Positions 22,128 through 33,774 of a DNA stretch of 64,000 bases are shown here, piece after piece (position 1 is the stretch's first letter; every line of letters begins with the position of its first letter). A program made the position numbers and the translations under genes. The stretch spans positions 55,652,001-55,716,000 of the forward strand of contig CM070903.1 of the NCBI GenBank assembly GCA_036417435.1. The letters run 5' to 3'. The notes beneath the pieces were generated by a model. The model was not told where the DNA came from. It saw only the letters and a program-made list of their open reading frames with translations, and did no database searches. This stretch comes from Inia geoffrensis. Lineage: Eukaryota; Chordata; Mammalia; Artiodactyla; Iniidae.

Positions 22128-25100
22128 AAATAATAAGAAAATGGTAACAGGAACATGCGTATCGATAATTACCTTAAATATAAATAGATTAACTGCTCCA
22201 AACAAAAGACATAGACTGGCTGAATGGATACAAAAAGAAGACCTGTATATGTGCTGTCTACAAGAGACTAACTTCAGACCTAGGGACACATACAGACTGA
22301 AAGTGAGGGGATGGAAAAAGATATTCTATGCAAATGGAAATCAAAAGAAAGCTGGAGTAGCAACTCTCATATGAGATAAAATAGACTTTCAAATAAAGAC
22401 TATTACAAGACACAAAGAAGGATACTACATAATGATCAAGGGATCAATCCAGGAAGAAGATTTAACAATTGTAAATATTTAAGCACGCAACATAGGAGCA
22501 CCTCAATATGTAAGGCAAATGCTAACAACCAAAAAAGGGGAAATGGACAGTAACACAATAATAGTAGGGGACTTTAGCACCCCTCTTCCACCAATCAGAA
22601 AGGTGATTTGGGAAAGGTGATTTGTGTTTCCTTGTGATAAGGAAACACAAGCTTTAAATGACACATTAAGCAAGATGGACTTAATTGATATTTACAGGAC
22701 ATTCCATCCAAACACAACAGAATACACTTTCTTCTCAAGGGCTCATGGAACATTCTCCAGGATAGATCATATCTTGGGTCACAAATCAAGCCTCGGTAAA
22801 TTTAAGAAAATTGAAATCATATCAAGTATATTTTCCAAACACAACGCTATAAGACTAGATATCAATTACAGGAAAAAAAACTGTAAAAAATACAAACACA
22901 TGGAGGCTAAACAATACACTACTAAATAACCAAGAGATCACTGAAGAAATCAAAGAGGAAATAAAAAAATACCTAGAAACAAATCACAATGAAAACACGA
23001 TGACCCAAAACCCATGGGATGCAGCAAAAGCAGTTCTAAGAGGGAAGCTTATAGCAATACTATCCTACCTCAAGAAAGAAGAAAAATCTCAAATAAACAA
23101 CCTAACCTTACACTTAAAACAATTAGAGAAAGAAGAACAAAAAAACCCCATGATTAGCAGAAGGAAAGAAATCATAAAGATCAGATCAGAAATAAATGAA
23201 AAAGAAATGAAGGAAACAATAGCAAAGATCAATAAAACTAAAAACTGGTCCTTTGAGAAGATAAACAAAATTGATGAACCATTATCCAGACTCATCAAGA
23301 AAAAAAGGGAGACGACTCAAATCAATAGAATTAGAAATGAAAAAGGAGAAGTAACAACTGACAATGCAGAAATACAAAGGATCATGAGAGGTTACTACAA
23401 GCAACTCTATGCCAATAAAATGGACAACCTGGAAGAAATGGGCAAATTCTTAGAAGAGCACAACCTTCCGAGACTGAACCTGGAAGAAATAGAAAATATA
23501 AACAGACCAATCACAAGCACTGAAATTGAAACTGTGATTAAAAATCTTCCAACAAAAAAAATCCCAGGAACAAATGGCTTCACAGGTGAATTCTAACATT
23601 TAGAGAAGAGCTAATACCTATCCTTCTCAAACTCTTCCAAAATATAGCAGAGGGAGGAAAACTCCCAAACTCATTCTACAAGGTCACCATCATCCTGATA
23701 CCAAAACCAGACAAAGATGTCACAAAAAAAGAAAACTACAGGCCAATATCACTGATGAACATACATGCAAAAATCCTCAACAAAATCCTGGCAAACAGAA
23801 TCCAACAGCTCATTAAAAGGATCATACACCATGATCAGGTGGGGTTTATTCCAAGAGTGCAAGGATTCTTCAATATACGAAAATCAATCAATGTGATACA
23901 CCATATTAACAAATTGGAGGATAAAAACCATATGGTCATCTCAATAGATGCAGAAAAAGCTTTCGACAAAATTCAACACCCATTTATGATAAAAACCCTC
24001 CAGAAAATAGGCATAGAGGGAACTTATCGCAACATAGTAAAGGCCATATATGACAAACCCACAACCAACATCATTCTCAATGGTGAAAAACTGAAACCAG
24101 ATCTAAGATCAGTAACAAGGCAAGGTAGTCCACTCTCACCACTATTATTTAACACAGTTTTGGAAGTTTTAGCCACAGCAATCAGAGAAGAAAAAGAAAT
24201 AAAAGGAATCCAAATCAGAAAATAATTAAAGCTGTCACTGTTTGCAGAGGACATGATACTATACATAGAGAATCCTAAAGATGCTACTAGAAAACTACTA
24301 GAGCTAATCAATGAGTTTTGTAAAGTAGCAGGATACAAAATTAATGCACAGAAATCTTTTGCATTCCTATATACTAAGGATGAGAAATCTGAAAGTGAAA
24401 TTAAGGAAACACTTCCATTTACCATTGCAACAAAAAGAGTAAAATACCTAGGAATAGACCTACCTAAGGAGACAAAAGACCTGTATGCAGAAAACTTTAG
24501 GACACTGATGAAAGAAATTAAAGATGATACAAACAGATGGAGAGATATACCATGTTCTTGGATTGGAAGAATCAACACTGTGAAAATGACCATACTACCC
24601 AAAGTAATCTACAGATTCAGTGCAATCCCTATCAAACTACCAATTGCATTTTTTCACAGAATTAGAACAAAAAAGTTCACAATTTGTATGGAAACACAAA
24701 AGACCCTGAATAGCCAAAGCAATCTTGAGAACAAAAAACAGAGCTGGAGGAATCAGGCTCCTTGACTTCAGACTATACTATAAAGCTACAGTAATCAAGA
24801 CAGTCTGGTACTGGCACAAAAACAGAAATATAGATCAGTGGAACAGGATAGAAAGCCCAGAGATAAACCCAAGTACATATGGTCACCTTATCTTTGATAA
24901 GGGAGGGAGGAATATACAATGGAGAAAGGACAGCCCCTTCAATAAGTGGTGCTGGGAAAACTGGACAGCTATATGTAAAAAAATGAAATTAGAACACTCA
25001 CTAACACCATACACAATAATAAACTCAAAATGAATTGAAGACCTAAATGTAAGGCCAGACACTATCAAATTCTTAGAGGAAAACATAGGCAAGACACTCT

Positions 25101-26322
25101 CTGACGTAAATCAGAGCAAGATCCTTTTTGACCCACCTCTTAGAGAAATGGAAATAAAAACAAAAATAAACAAATGGGACTTAATGAAACTTGAAAGCTT
25201 TTGCATAGCAAAGGAAACCATAAACAAGACAAAAAGACAACCCTCAGAATGGAAGAAAACATTTGCAAATGAAGCAACTGACAAAGATTAATCTCCAAAA
25301 TTTATAAGCAGCTCATACAGCTCAATATCAAAAAAACAAACAGCCCAATCCAAAATTGGGCAGATCTAAATAGACATTTCTCCAAAGAAGATATACAGAT
25401 TGCCAACAAACACAGGAAAGGATGCTCAACATCACTAATCATTAGAGAATTCAAATCAAAACTACAATGAGGTATCACCTCCCACCAGTCAGAATGGCCA
25501 TCATCAAAAAGTCTACAAACAATAAATGCTGAAGGGGGTGCACTTGACTCATGCACTGCTGGTGGGAATGTAAATTGACACGGCCACCATGGAGAACAGA
25601 ATGGAGGTTCCTTAAAAAGCTAAAAATAGAACTACCATATGACCCAGCAATCCCACTACTGGGCATATACTCTGAGAAAACCATAATTCAAAAAGTGTCG
25701 TGTACCACAGTGTTCATTGCAGCTCTATTTATAATAGCCAGGACATGGAAGCAACCTAAGTGTCCATTGACAGATGAATGGATAAAGAAGATGTGGCACA
25801 TATATACAGTGGGATATTACTCAGCCATAAAAAGAAATGAAATTTAGTTATTTATAGTGAGGTGGATGGACCTAGAGTCTGTCATACAGAGTGAAGTAAG
25901 TCAGAAAGAGAAAAACAAATACTGTATGCTAACACATATATATGGAATCTAAAAAAAAAAAAAAAATGTTCTGAAGAACCTAGGGGCAGGGCAGGAATAA
26001 AGACACAGACGTAGAGAATGGACTTGAGGACATGGAGAGGGGTAAGTGTAAGGTGGGATGAAGTGAGAGAGTGGCATGGACTTATATATACTACCAAATG
26101 TAATGTGGATGGCTAGTGGGAAGCAGCCGCATAGCACAGGGAAATCAACTCAGTGCTTTGTGACCACCTAGAGAGGTGGGATAGGGAGGCGGGGGAGGGA
26201 GATGCAAGAGGGAGGGGATATGGGGATATATGTATACGTATAGTTGATTCACTTTGTTATACAGCAGAAACTAACACACCAGTGTAAAGCAATTATACTT
26301 CAATAAAGATGTTTAAAAAAAA
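22128..26322 (+). mobile_element. LINE-1, 3' portion (ORF2 and 3' UTR), continuation of 17055-18624
   Basis: It resumes at the ORF2 start region and runs to a 3' UTR ending in 'cttcaataaagatgttt' plus a short A-tail at 26315-26322. The orientation matches the left part, and the left part stops where this one begins, so the two are one element of about 5.8 kb without the retrocopy. Confidence 0.93.
22141..25952 (+). pseudogene. L1 ORF2 remnant (endonuclease and reverse transcriptase), inactivated
   Basis: ORF2p nicks target DNA with an APE-type endonuclease and copies RNA by reverse transcription. The endonuclease begins at 22141: TLNIN and CLQET keep the Asn and Glu positions, but stops interrupt it near 22372 and 22481. 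GDFNTP has become GDFSTP (Ser codon 22576-22578) and SDH has become SKH. The reverse transcriptase core is at 23755-24225. A stop (24223-24225) falls just before the active site, and the FADD box is changed to FAED (24241-24252). Further frames run through 24253-24765, 24725-25033 and 25551-25847 and end at 25952. It cannot encode an active protein. Confidence 0.92.
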
Positions 26323-26376
26323 TGTACCAATTTATGGTTACACTAGAAATGAACAATTTTTAAAGGTTAATTTTCT

Positions 26377-26726
26377 TTTTTTTTCAAGATGTCATTTGTT
26401 TACCATAATTTGTTTATCTTTTAAAATGTACTTATTCTATTTTTGGCTGCTTTGGGTCTTTGTGGCTGTGTGCAGACTTTCTGTAGTTGCAGTGAGCGGG
26501 GACCACTCTTTGTTGCAGTGTGCGGGCTTATTGCGGTTGCTTCTCTTGTTTCAGAGCATGGGCTCTAGGCACGTAGGTTTCAGTAGTTGTGGCATGTGGG
26601 CTCAGTAGTTGTGGCGCACGGGCTTAGTTGCTCCACAGCATGTGGGATCTTCCCGGACCAGAGCTCGAACCCGTGTCCCCTGCATTGGCAGGCGGACTCC
26701 CAACCATTGCGCCACCAGGGAAGCCC
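26377..26726 (-). mobile_element. Long cetacean SINE (CHR-2-like), antisense, with 3' extension
   Basis: The SINE body lies at about 26437-26726, head at the right ('gccaccagggaagccc'). Fourteen-base duplications, aaggttaattttct, flank it at 26363-26376 and 26727-26740. Between the left duplication and the SINE end are about 55 bases that are not SINE (26384-26436), next to the T-run. They look like a read-through 3' extension. Confidence 0.92.
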
Positions 26727-26740
26727 AAGGTTAATTTTCT

Positions 26741-26924
26741 ATTTAACCATACCTGTACTGTATTCTGGCTCACCAATAATTTGAACTGGCTACAAGGATG
26801 CCCGTAAACCCACCTCCCTTTCAGTATTGTGTCATAGTTAGGGTGAACTTAGTGCTCATAAAATTAACAATACTAGCAGTGTTGGAGTTTATCCTCAGTT
26901 TAACTTCAATGCCTGTGCTCATGT
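26741..26924. other. Unique intergenic DNA
   Basis: Nothing recognised. Confidence 0.5.
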
Positions 26925-27090
26925 CATGAGAATAATAGTGATGGAGTTAACTTTTACTGAGAGATTATTATATGACAGGCAGAATTTACACTGCTTCTCA
27001 GGTATTAACAGTCCTATTGGGTATGTACTATAATTGCCTTTGTTGTAAAGAAGAGGAAACCACGTCATGAAAAGGATAAGAGCCTGAATC
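26925..27090 (-). mobile_element. MIR SINE, antisense
   Basis: 'ggagttaacttttactgaga', 'atatgacaggcagaatttac' and 'tgtaaagaagaggaaacc' follow antisense MIR order, strongly diverged. Confidence 0.6.
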
Positions 27091-29139
27091 AATGTAGTTT
27101 CTTGGTATGAATATTTAGCATCATAACCTGGATTGTTTCAGTATTTCTGCACATTGTATTTCTTTTCATTTGCATCAGATCAGAGTTAATTTTCCCTCTT
27201 ACAGATTGATACTTACGGAGAAACCTCTACTCTGAATAGGAGGTACTGTGCTTGGTGGGTCTTGGGGCCTCTGTGGCAAAATCCTGTAGACTCTGTCCCT
27301 CACTTCATCTTAAGAATGGGAATATATTACTGCTCTAATTCCTAAACACTGTGTTGTGACATACTGTCCAGTCAGTTGTGCAGTTTGCCACAGGCAATTT
27401 TTTGTAAGTAATAAAGTTCTGAAGTTTGCAAATGGGGTACTTTTCATGAAGGTTGCAGTGGATGTAAGATTATCCTTGCACCAAGTTTGCTCTCCTTCCC
27501 ACACGTTCTCACATGCTTTCAGAGCGGGGACAGAGCAGGCAAGGAAGCGGAAGGCAACCAACCTGCATCCCATCTTATTTCTACACCTGGGGAGGGGGTG
27601 GGACATGCCTATGTGGATTTCTGCAGGAAAAGCACTGGGAACCACAGCTCCAAACTGAAGGAAATAAAAGGTGGAGGGGGGATAGTTAAAAACACTGAAG
27701 AGTGGGAAAAAGTGTTTTTGCCTGAACACAAGAGCAAAGAATTTTAAGACGTTTTCATTCCCAGTCTTCTTTCCTCAATTAGCATCAAGAAGTCAAATGC
27801 ACTTCCCTATCAAAAGAAAAGAAAAGAAAAGAAAAAACAAGGCAAGATATGTGTGCAGAGAAAGCAGGGATGGTTAAAACACCATGTTTGTGCTTGAGCA
27901 ATGTCAAAGGCTATCAAGACGGCCATGAAAAGAATGGGATCTCCCCAAAACTTTGTCGTTAAAAAAATTCCTCATCAGTGAACAGCTAGCCTAAGTGAGA
28001 TAAGCAGCATGAAAAGCAGAGAAAAAGTGCTTCGATTTGTGTATTCCGAGACTTGTTCTTAATAATTCATTTGCGTATAACGTCCAGAAGGAGACTGCAA
28101 TCCCTCACCCATTGACTGGTTGGGAAAAGTCTGCTCCCACAGAGCAGTGGGTCCTTTTCCTTCATTAATCTGTACAGTTTAGGTTATCAATGCTTTTGCT
28201 TGCTTGTAAGCAGTTGTTAGTGTCACTGTCTGCTAATGAGTTCAAGGGCGCGGACTCTAAACCTAATTAGGACAGTTAACTTGTTGTATTGCAAAGTTAC
28301 AAACTGAGTGCCTAATCCCAGGAAGACATCCTTCTGTTTAATGCCTATATTCAGGGCCAGCACAAGCCCAGACCCTACTGGAGAAAGAATTCAAAGCAGC
28401 ATCATTTCAGTGTACATCTCGTATGAATCACAAACCACTGTAATTATTCTCTGGTATAAAAGAATAAACATTTTCCTATTTAAGGACAGCCTAAACAACA
28501 GAATTTTCAACTCTCAAGCTCTTCCTATTGCTTATATGGGCTCTCTGCTTTGACAGGCATTTTTCCTCCAAATGACTTTCGTTGGAGATTAATATCAAAG
28601 TAGCATCCTCCTGTTATTCAACCATCTTCTGATTTTGAGGTGTCTTTTTTTTTTTAACATGGGATAAATTTTCTTTACTGTTTTTGCTTTTTCTGTTAGT
28701 AAAAGTCACATATATGCATTGTAGAAATAATAAAATGCAGAAAAGTATAAATTGAAAAATTAAGCCTTCTTTAGTCAATGTGAGAAGAATTTTTTTTAAA
28801 GAAAGTAAGACTAAATGATGAAGCAGACTTTAGCATTTAAGTGATTTGATTAAATTCTTCTGATAAAATTCTATGCTATAGGAATCATTCGTAACTATCT
28901 CCTCATGCCATTGTTTTTACCTAGTTGTTTATTTAAAACATCATTATAGCTGTTTTCTGTTGCATAAATGCCCATCTCTGCTGGGAAATGCCATCAGTTG
29001 CTTTCCTATAAGTCATACTTTTGAATATACCCTTCTTTAGAAAACTACTGCCATTAAATATTACTGTCCTTATAATAGCATAGACTGATATTCCTGGAGA
29101 TTAAATATTTCAGAAGAAACTTGTGTAAATAAGGACAAT
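27091..29139. other. Unique intergenic DNA, no gene seen
   Basis: No gene recognised. A short (AAAAG)n run lies at about 27812-27836. The 139-codon antisense frame at 27310-27729 is overlapped by two frames on the other strand and resembles nothing known. Confidence 0.5.
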
Positions 29140-29156
29140 AATATTTGCCACTTGAA

Positions 29157-29244
29157 ATCATTATGCTGTGCACCTTAAACTTATACAGTGCTGTATATCA
29201 ATTATATCTCAATAAAACTGGAAAAAAGAAGATTTACATACACA
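29157..29244 (+). mobile_element. Extremely 5'-truncated L1 3' tail, sense
   Basis: About 88 bases remain: 'tcattatgctgtgcacctta', 'tatcaattatatctcaataa' and an A-rich end. The 17-bp duplication aatatttgccacttgaa (29140-29156) and aatatttaccacttgaa (29245-29261), one mismatch, proves a target-primed insertion. Confidence 0.85.
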
Positions 29245-29261
29245 AATATTTACCACTTGAA

Positions 29262-30634
29262 GAGATTAAAAGAAATTAGTGTATTTGAGCAGATAGGACT
29301 GTTTATACCTAAGATTCATAGTCATTAAATACCACCACTAATCATAGTTGTGAAAAACTTTATTTCAAAATTATGTGTTAGATAAATGGATTTAAACCAC
29401 TTTCACTTTTCTTGCTTTACCTTGATAGCAGCAAATTTTGATCATATATTTCTACTCTTAACGTGTCAAATTGGTCGGATAATTGGTTGCATCTCAGGTT
29501 TGTACATACCTGAGGAAAAAGAGATGTTTCCATGACTCTAAAGCAGCATAGGAAAGCATAGGATAATGATTTTCAGTTCCAGTCCAATGCTAAAATTTCC
29601 AAAGAAAAAAAGGCAGGGAGATAGAATGTGAAGGGAGGAGAGAAGTAGCTAGTGTTTACTTCATTAACTGAGAAGAGCTCCATGGGCAAAGGGTCTGGTG
29701 CATAGCAGGTCATCAACTCTTCTTTTATAATTGGGAGCTTCCCACAAGGGCAAGAATGTATCCTACAGTCCCTGAGGGAGGGAAATAATCCATCCCTCCC
29801 TTCTGACTCAAGAAAAAAATGATCTCTTGCCAGGAGCTGGGTATCTCGGGCAGCGCTGCCTGGGCAAGTGCCCAGAAATGCTAAGGAAAGTTGAGGTTCT
29901 TGTCCTGAAGAATTGCAGAATGGTGGGCAGACTCCAGAGACTTGCATTTCTCATGGAGTTTGGATGAAAGTGTATTACCAGTATCACAGCAGTTCAGCAA
30001 TGTCCCCTGATGAGGCAGAAGACTTGTGTGCCCAAGAGAGAAAGCCTTGACCCCTGAGAGGCAGAGTGGCATGGGAAAGAACCGGAAGACCTGTGTTTTT
30101 CCTTTCCCTGTTCACTTACAGATTTGCTGCAATATCTTGGACAAATCACTTCATCTCTGTAGGTATTTAGTTTCCTAGTGGGTGTAATGCCATCCTTTCC
30201 AACTCTGACACTGGTGATTCTGCTTCTATGTGGGGCTGTAAAACACAGTGCTGCTGCCCGGGCTTGCGATTCTTTACAAGTCAAGAGTCGCTGCTGGTTG
30301 GCCTCTTCAGGTTCCTTTGGAGCTCACAGACTCCAAGTTTCATAATAAAAACATGTACATATACCACCACCTCACTGCTTCCTTATAGCATCTTACAACA
30401 GTATTAATGCTTACCTTTCAACCATGGAGGCAACAAAAACAAGGTCATTTCCATAAAGAAATGACAAGTCACTCAAAACATCCCCTTGAAGTCTCCTTTC
30501 TGTCTGCTGGTCAGCAGCCTTTGCTCTTCAAATAAGAATGGCTCAAACCAACTGTTGCACCAGCTTGCTCCTCTTTTCATGTCCACTGGATTTATGAATA
30601 TAAATATAAATGATGCCTCATTCAATCTTGTGCC
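29262..30634. other. Unique intergenic DNA, no gene seen
   Basis: Frames of 63-124 codons on the minus strand (29573-30284) overlap in different phases and have no recognisable domain. Confidence 0.5.
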
Positions 30635-31360
30635 TCAAGCCAGAAACTGAGAGAGATCCATGACCCTTCTCTCTCCCTCAACTCTCCTGTCTAATCCATC
30701 ACCAACCCCCAACTAGTTCATCCACTTCCCTCCTCCTCCAACATGCCAAGCCTTGTCCAAGCTCCCATCATCTCTCACCTGAGCTGTTGCACTGACTTCC
30801 TAATGGTCTACCCACGGCGACTCCCTATCGTATCTCCCACCCATTCTCTCCATCACAAAGTAATCGTTTCAAAATATAAATTAAATCACTTCACTCTCAT
30901 GCTTAAAACTCTCCAAGGGGTCTTCCCATTGCACTTAAGGTGATGTTCGAAATCCTCACTCTAGTTTACAAGACCTATGTGAGCTCTCTCCAGTCTCCTC
31001 TCACATCTCTCCCCACCTTGATTGCTCCATTCTCAACACCATTTCCTCCTCAAAGCCTTCCCATGTCTGTCCATGATACACTCATTCCTGTCATTCACTT
31101 GGCTAATCCCTACTCGTGTTGTAGCTGGAATGTCATTTCCTCAGACAGGCCAGCCTGGGCTCCCCAAATAACTCATGCTCTTTTTACAGTCATCATCAAT
31201 TATAATTATGTGTTTTGTTGTTCATCTATTTATAACCCCCTCCCTCATGAGGTTCCAGGAAAGGATGGGCCATGTCTGTTGTCTTCATCATATTATCCCA
31301 GTGCTCACTGCAATGGCCAGTTCACTGTGAGAAAATATTTGTTGAATGATTGGCCAAGTG
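30635..31360 (+). mobile_element. L2 LINE 3' end, sense
   Basis: The L2 signature is clear: 'cacttcactctcatgcttaa', 'gtgatgttcgaaatcctcac', 'tcctcaaagccttcccatgt' and the terminal 'aatatttgttgaatgattgg'. The 150-codon frame at 30940-31392 lies inside this repeat and is not a gene. Confidence 0.85.
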
Positions 31361-31619
31361 AGGACCCTTTGTTGAACATTTCCTTCTGGTGACTTTATGT
31401 CCGTCTTATAAGCTATTGTCAGGGACAAAGCTGCAGATGATCAATTCTTTGTACATTTTTCACTTTTTCAGGAGCTCTCCCTGTGAAGAACCATTTGGTT
31501 TTGGCCTTGGTGGGCCTTGTCTGAAAGCTGCCACCCTCTCTTCACATGTACCCTCCTTCGCTTAGAGGTGAAGAAAGTTTACGAGTTTGCCAAGGGTAGG
31601 CAGGTTTTCAAGACATATA

Positions 31620-31870
31620 ACATGGCAATCAAGAGCATGAGCTCAGGGTCACTCACCTCTGAGCCTTGAACCTTGGCTCTGCCCCTTTCTAGCTAACCTG
31701 ACTTTGGGCAAGTAACTTAGCCTCAATTTCTTCAACCCTAAAATGGGGATAAGGATAGAGCTTAACAGATAGGTTGTCTTGTGGATTTAAGGAGGCAACA
31801 AATGTAAAATGGTTGGTACAGTGCCAGACACATAGCAAGTGACTGATAAACATTAGCTTCTATTAATATG
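31620..31870 (+). mobile_element. MIR SINE, sense
   Basis: 'caatcaagagcatgagctca', 'cttgaaccttggctctgccc', 'gggcaagtaacttagcctca', 'accctaaaatggggataagg' and 'cagtgccagacacatagcaa' give a nearly full-length sense MIR. Confidence 0.9.
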
Positions 31871-32279
31871 TTTCACTCAACCCCAGAAGGAAAGTCCAAA
31901 TACTGAGCTCCAGGGCTGGGGAATTTCTGAGGGGGATTTTTTCTTTGTCTTCTGTCTCCCTTCCCATCACATTATACTCTACCCTATAATTTGTGGTACC
32001 AAAAGGTGGCAACAAAAACGTGATAGACTGTAATTACCGATCCTGTTCGTCTGAAGCCGTAAGCAGGTCTGAAATTTACAAGCTAGCAGTATAAAATTGC
32101 TGATGACCATTATTTAAACTGTGGCAAGGTGAATCATGCTTAAGAATAACTAATAATATTTTAAGTCAAGTCACTCTTTCGTAGAGAGTGTTGGTACACT
32201 GGCATTTGGTGACAGCTCCATAGAGAACCCTTGCAGGCAGAGAGTAGGTGATACTAACCTTCTAAACAGACCACACAGT
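31871..32279. other. Unique intergenic DNA
   Basis: Nothing recognised. Confidence 0.5.
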
Positions 32280-33020
32280 GCCGGGGTACCAACAAGAATT
32301 TAACATTCCGCTCCCAGCCCCGCCCCACTTCCCGGCTTCAGCAATGTGATTTTTAAATGAGAAGCACACCCTGATCTCTCTGTGTAGGTGGTGGAGTGGG
32401 AGAAGGTGAAATGCAAGCTTTATTTTCCTGACTGCCTGTCATCCAATTCCTCGCTTTCCCCTGACTTTCATGAGTGATGAGGTCATCCCGGCGCAGGAAA
32501 ATGAAACTCCTATTTTTCAAACCCAATAAAGGCCGGCATTGTATGCCTGCGTAAACAGAGGCCAGACGGGTACGGTGGCAGGAACACTAGCGGCCCGCCC
32601 TCTGGCGGTCGCTTGAGACAGCTGAGCCCTGCGCTCCGCCAAATAACGACAGGGAGGCGGAGAGGCTGCATGCTAAAATGTAAGTTAAAATTAGATCAAC
32701 AGTCAGCTTGGCTCTCTCAATCAATGCTTCGCAGGGAGAGCGTACAACTATCTATTTATAAGCTAAACCCGGCATTATCTTCCTCTTTTAGGAGGCAAAG
32801 ATCCATTACAGCCGCGGCAGGGGAGGGGATGTTCCAAGGGGCTGATGCGCGCCACGGTACAGCCTCGCTGGCTTGTCCCGGCTTCATTCGACCTCCCATC
32901 CGCGCGGGGTGGGCAGTGGGAGGATACACTTCTGCAATCGGTGGCCCAACTGCTCTCTACGGGACTCTTTCCCCTGGAGGACCCCCCAAGGACTCACTCC
33001 CGCCCATTCCTTACCTCTCT
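32280..33020. promoter_or_regulatory. CpG-enriched unique block; candidate regulatory element or unannotated first exon
   Basis: This stretch is GC- and CpG-richer than its surroundings and contains no repeat I recognise. It has a perfect MEF2-type site (CTATTTATAA at 32752-32761), a CCAAT motif (32523-32527), a strong splice-donor-like GTAAGT (32680-32685) and an acceptor-like tcttcctcttttag ending at 32791. A 141-codon frame (32613-33038, +) runs through it but matches no family. Enhancer, promoter or chance are all possible. Confidence 0.35.
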
Positions 33021-33774
33021 GGAATCCTTAGTCTTTAAACAGACAGGACCAAAAAGGCATAACAATCATCAGGGGCCCTCCTGTAGATACGGGGTCCGCA
33101 GTGGCCCCTTCTAACCCTTCAGGGCTTGACTGCCTGTGGACAAAGGTTTCTAACCTAACTTCCCCAAGGGACTGCGTTACACGGGCCTCTCTCAGCCAGT
33201 TGTTGTAAATAGCTGCAGTCTCCCCCCTCCCCAGTCAAAGCAGGGGTGGGAATGGACTTAACAGCAATCTGTCCGATTGCATTATATTTAAGGCCTTGGT
33301 GAGATGCCTGTGCGCTCCATCCAGCCCCTGACATACTGGGACACTAGGCATTCCCATTTTCCCCAATGGGTGGAAGTCACCTCCGCTATATAAAGAAATG
33401 CTCACACCTAGCATTTGTGTTAAAGTTGTCAAACTGTTTTCAGCTTTTGAAAGATGCTACAGACAAAGAGGCAAACTCTGATACAGGACCACCTCCTCTG
33501 AAACACAAGATCAAATCATAGTTCTGGGGGAAAAAATTAAGCATTCTCATCTTATATATGTATGTATCATATTTCATATTTTATATGATATATTTGTATA
33601 TTTTTCTTAATTTTTTACTCTGCTCTTTTTACAACTTTCTTGAATAACCATATTTACCACAGGAAAACTTTAAAGAGCCAAAGTATTTTAATATTAGCTT
33701 AAATATACATTAGACATATTTACTGTTTGACATTAAAGGATTTTGAAGTAAAGATAGAAACTGAAGTGTTCTTC
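33021..33774. other. Unique intergenic DNA, AT-rich toward the right
   Basis: No gene recognised. An AT-rich stretch of 'atgtat' and 'atat' words lies near 33550-33610. Confidence 0.5.

Noticed and set aside
18616..22136. Chimeric L1/CDYL retrotransposition (template switching) instead of insertion
   Set aside because: The host L1 continues on both sides with a duplicated target word, and the copy has its own 3' end, which fits a separate later insertion better.
23000..23596. 198-codon frame as a host gene
   Set aside because: It is the segment of L1 ORF2 between endonuclease and reverse transcriptase.
27310..27729. 139-codon minus-strand frame
   Set aside because: Overlapped by two plus-strand frames of similar length; no recognised motif.
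32613..33038. 141-codon frame in the CpG-rich block as a protein-coding exon
   Set aside because: No recognisable family, weak start context and overlapping alternative frames; kept only as a regulatory or unknown-exon candidate.
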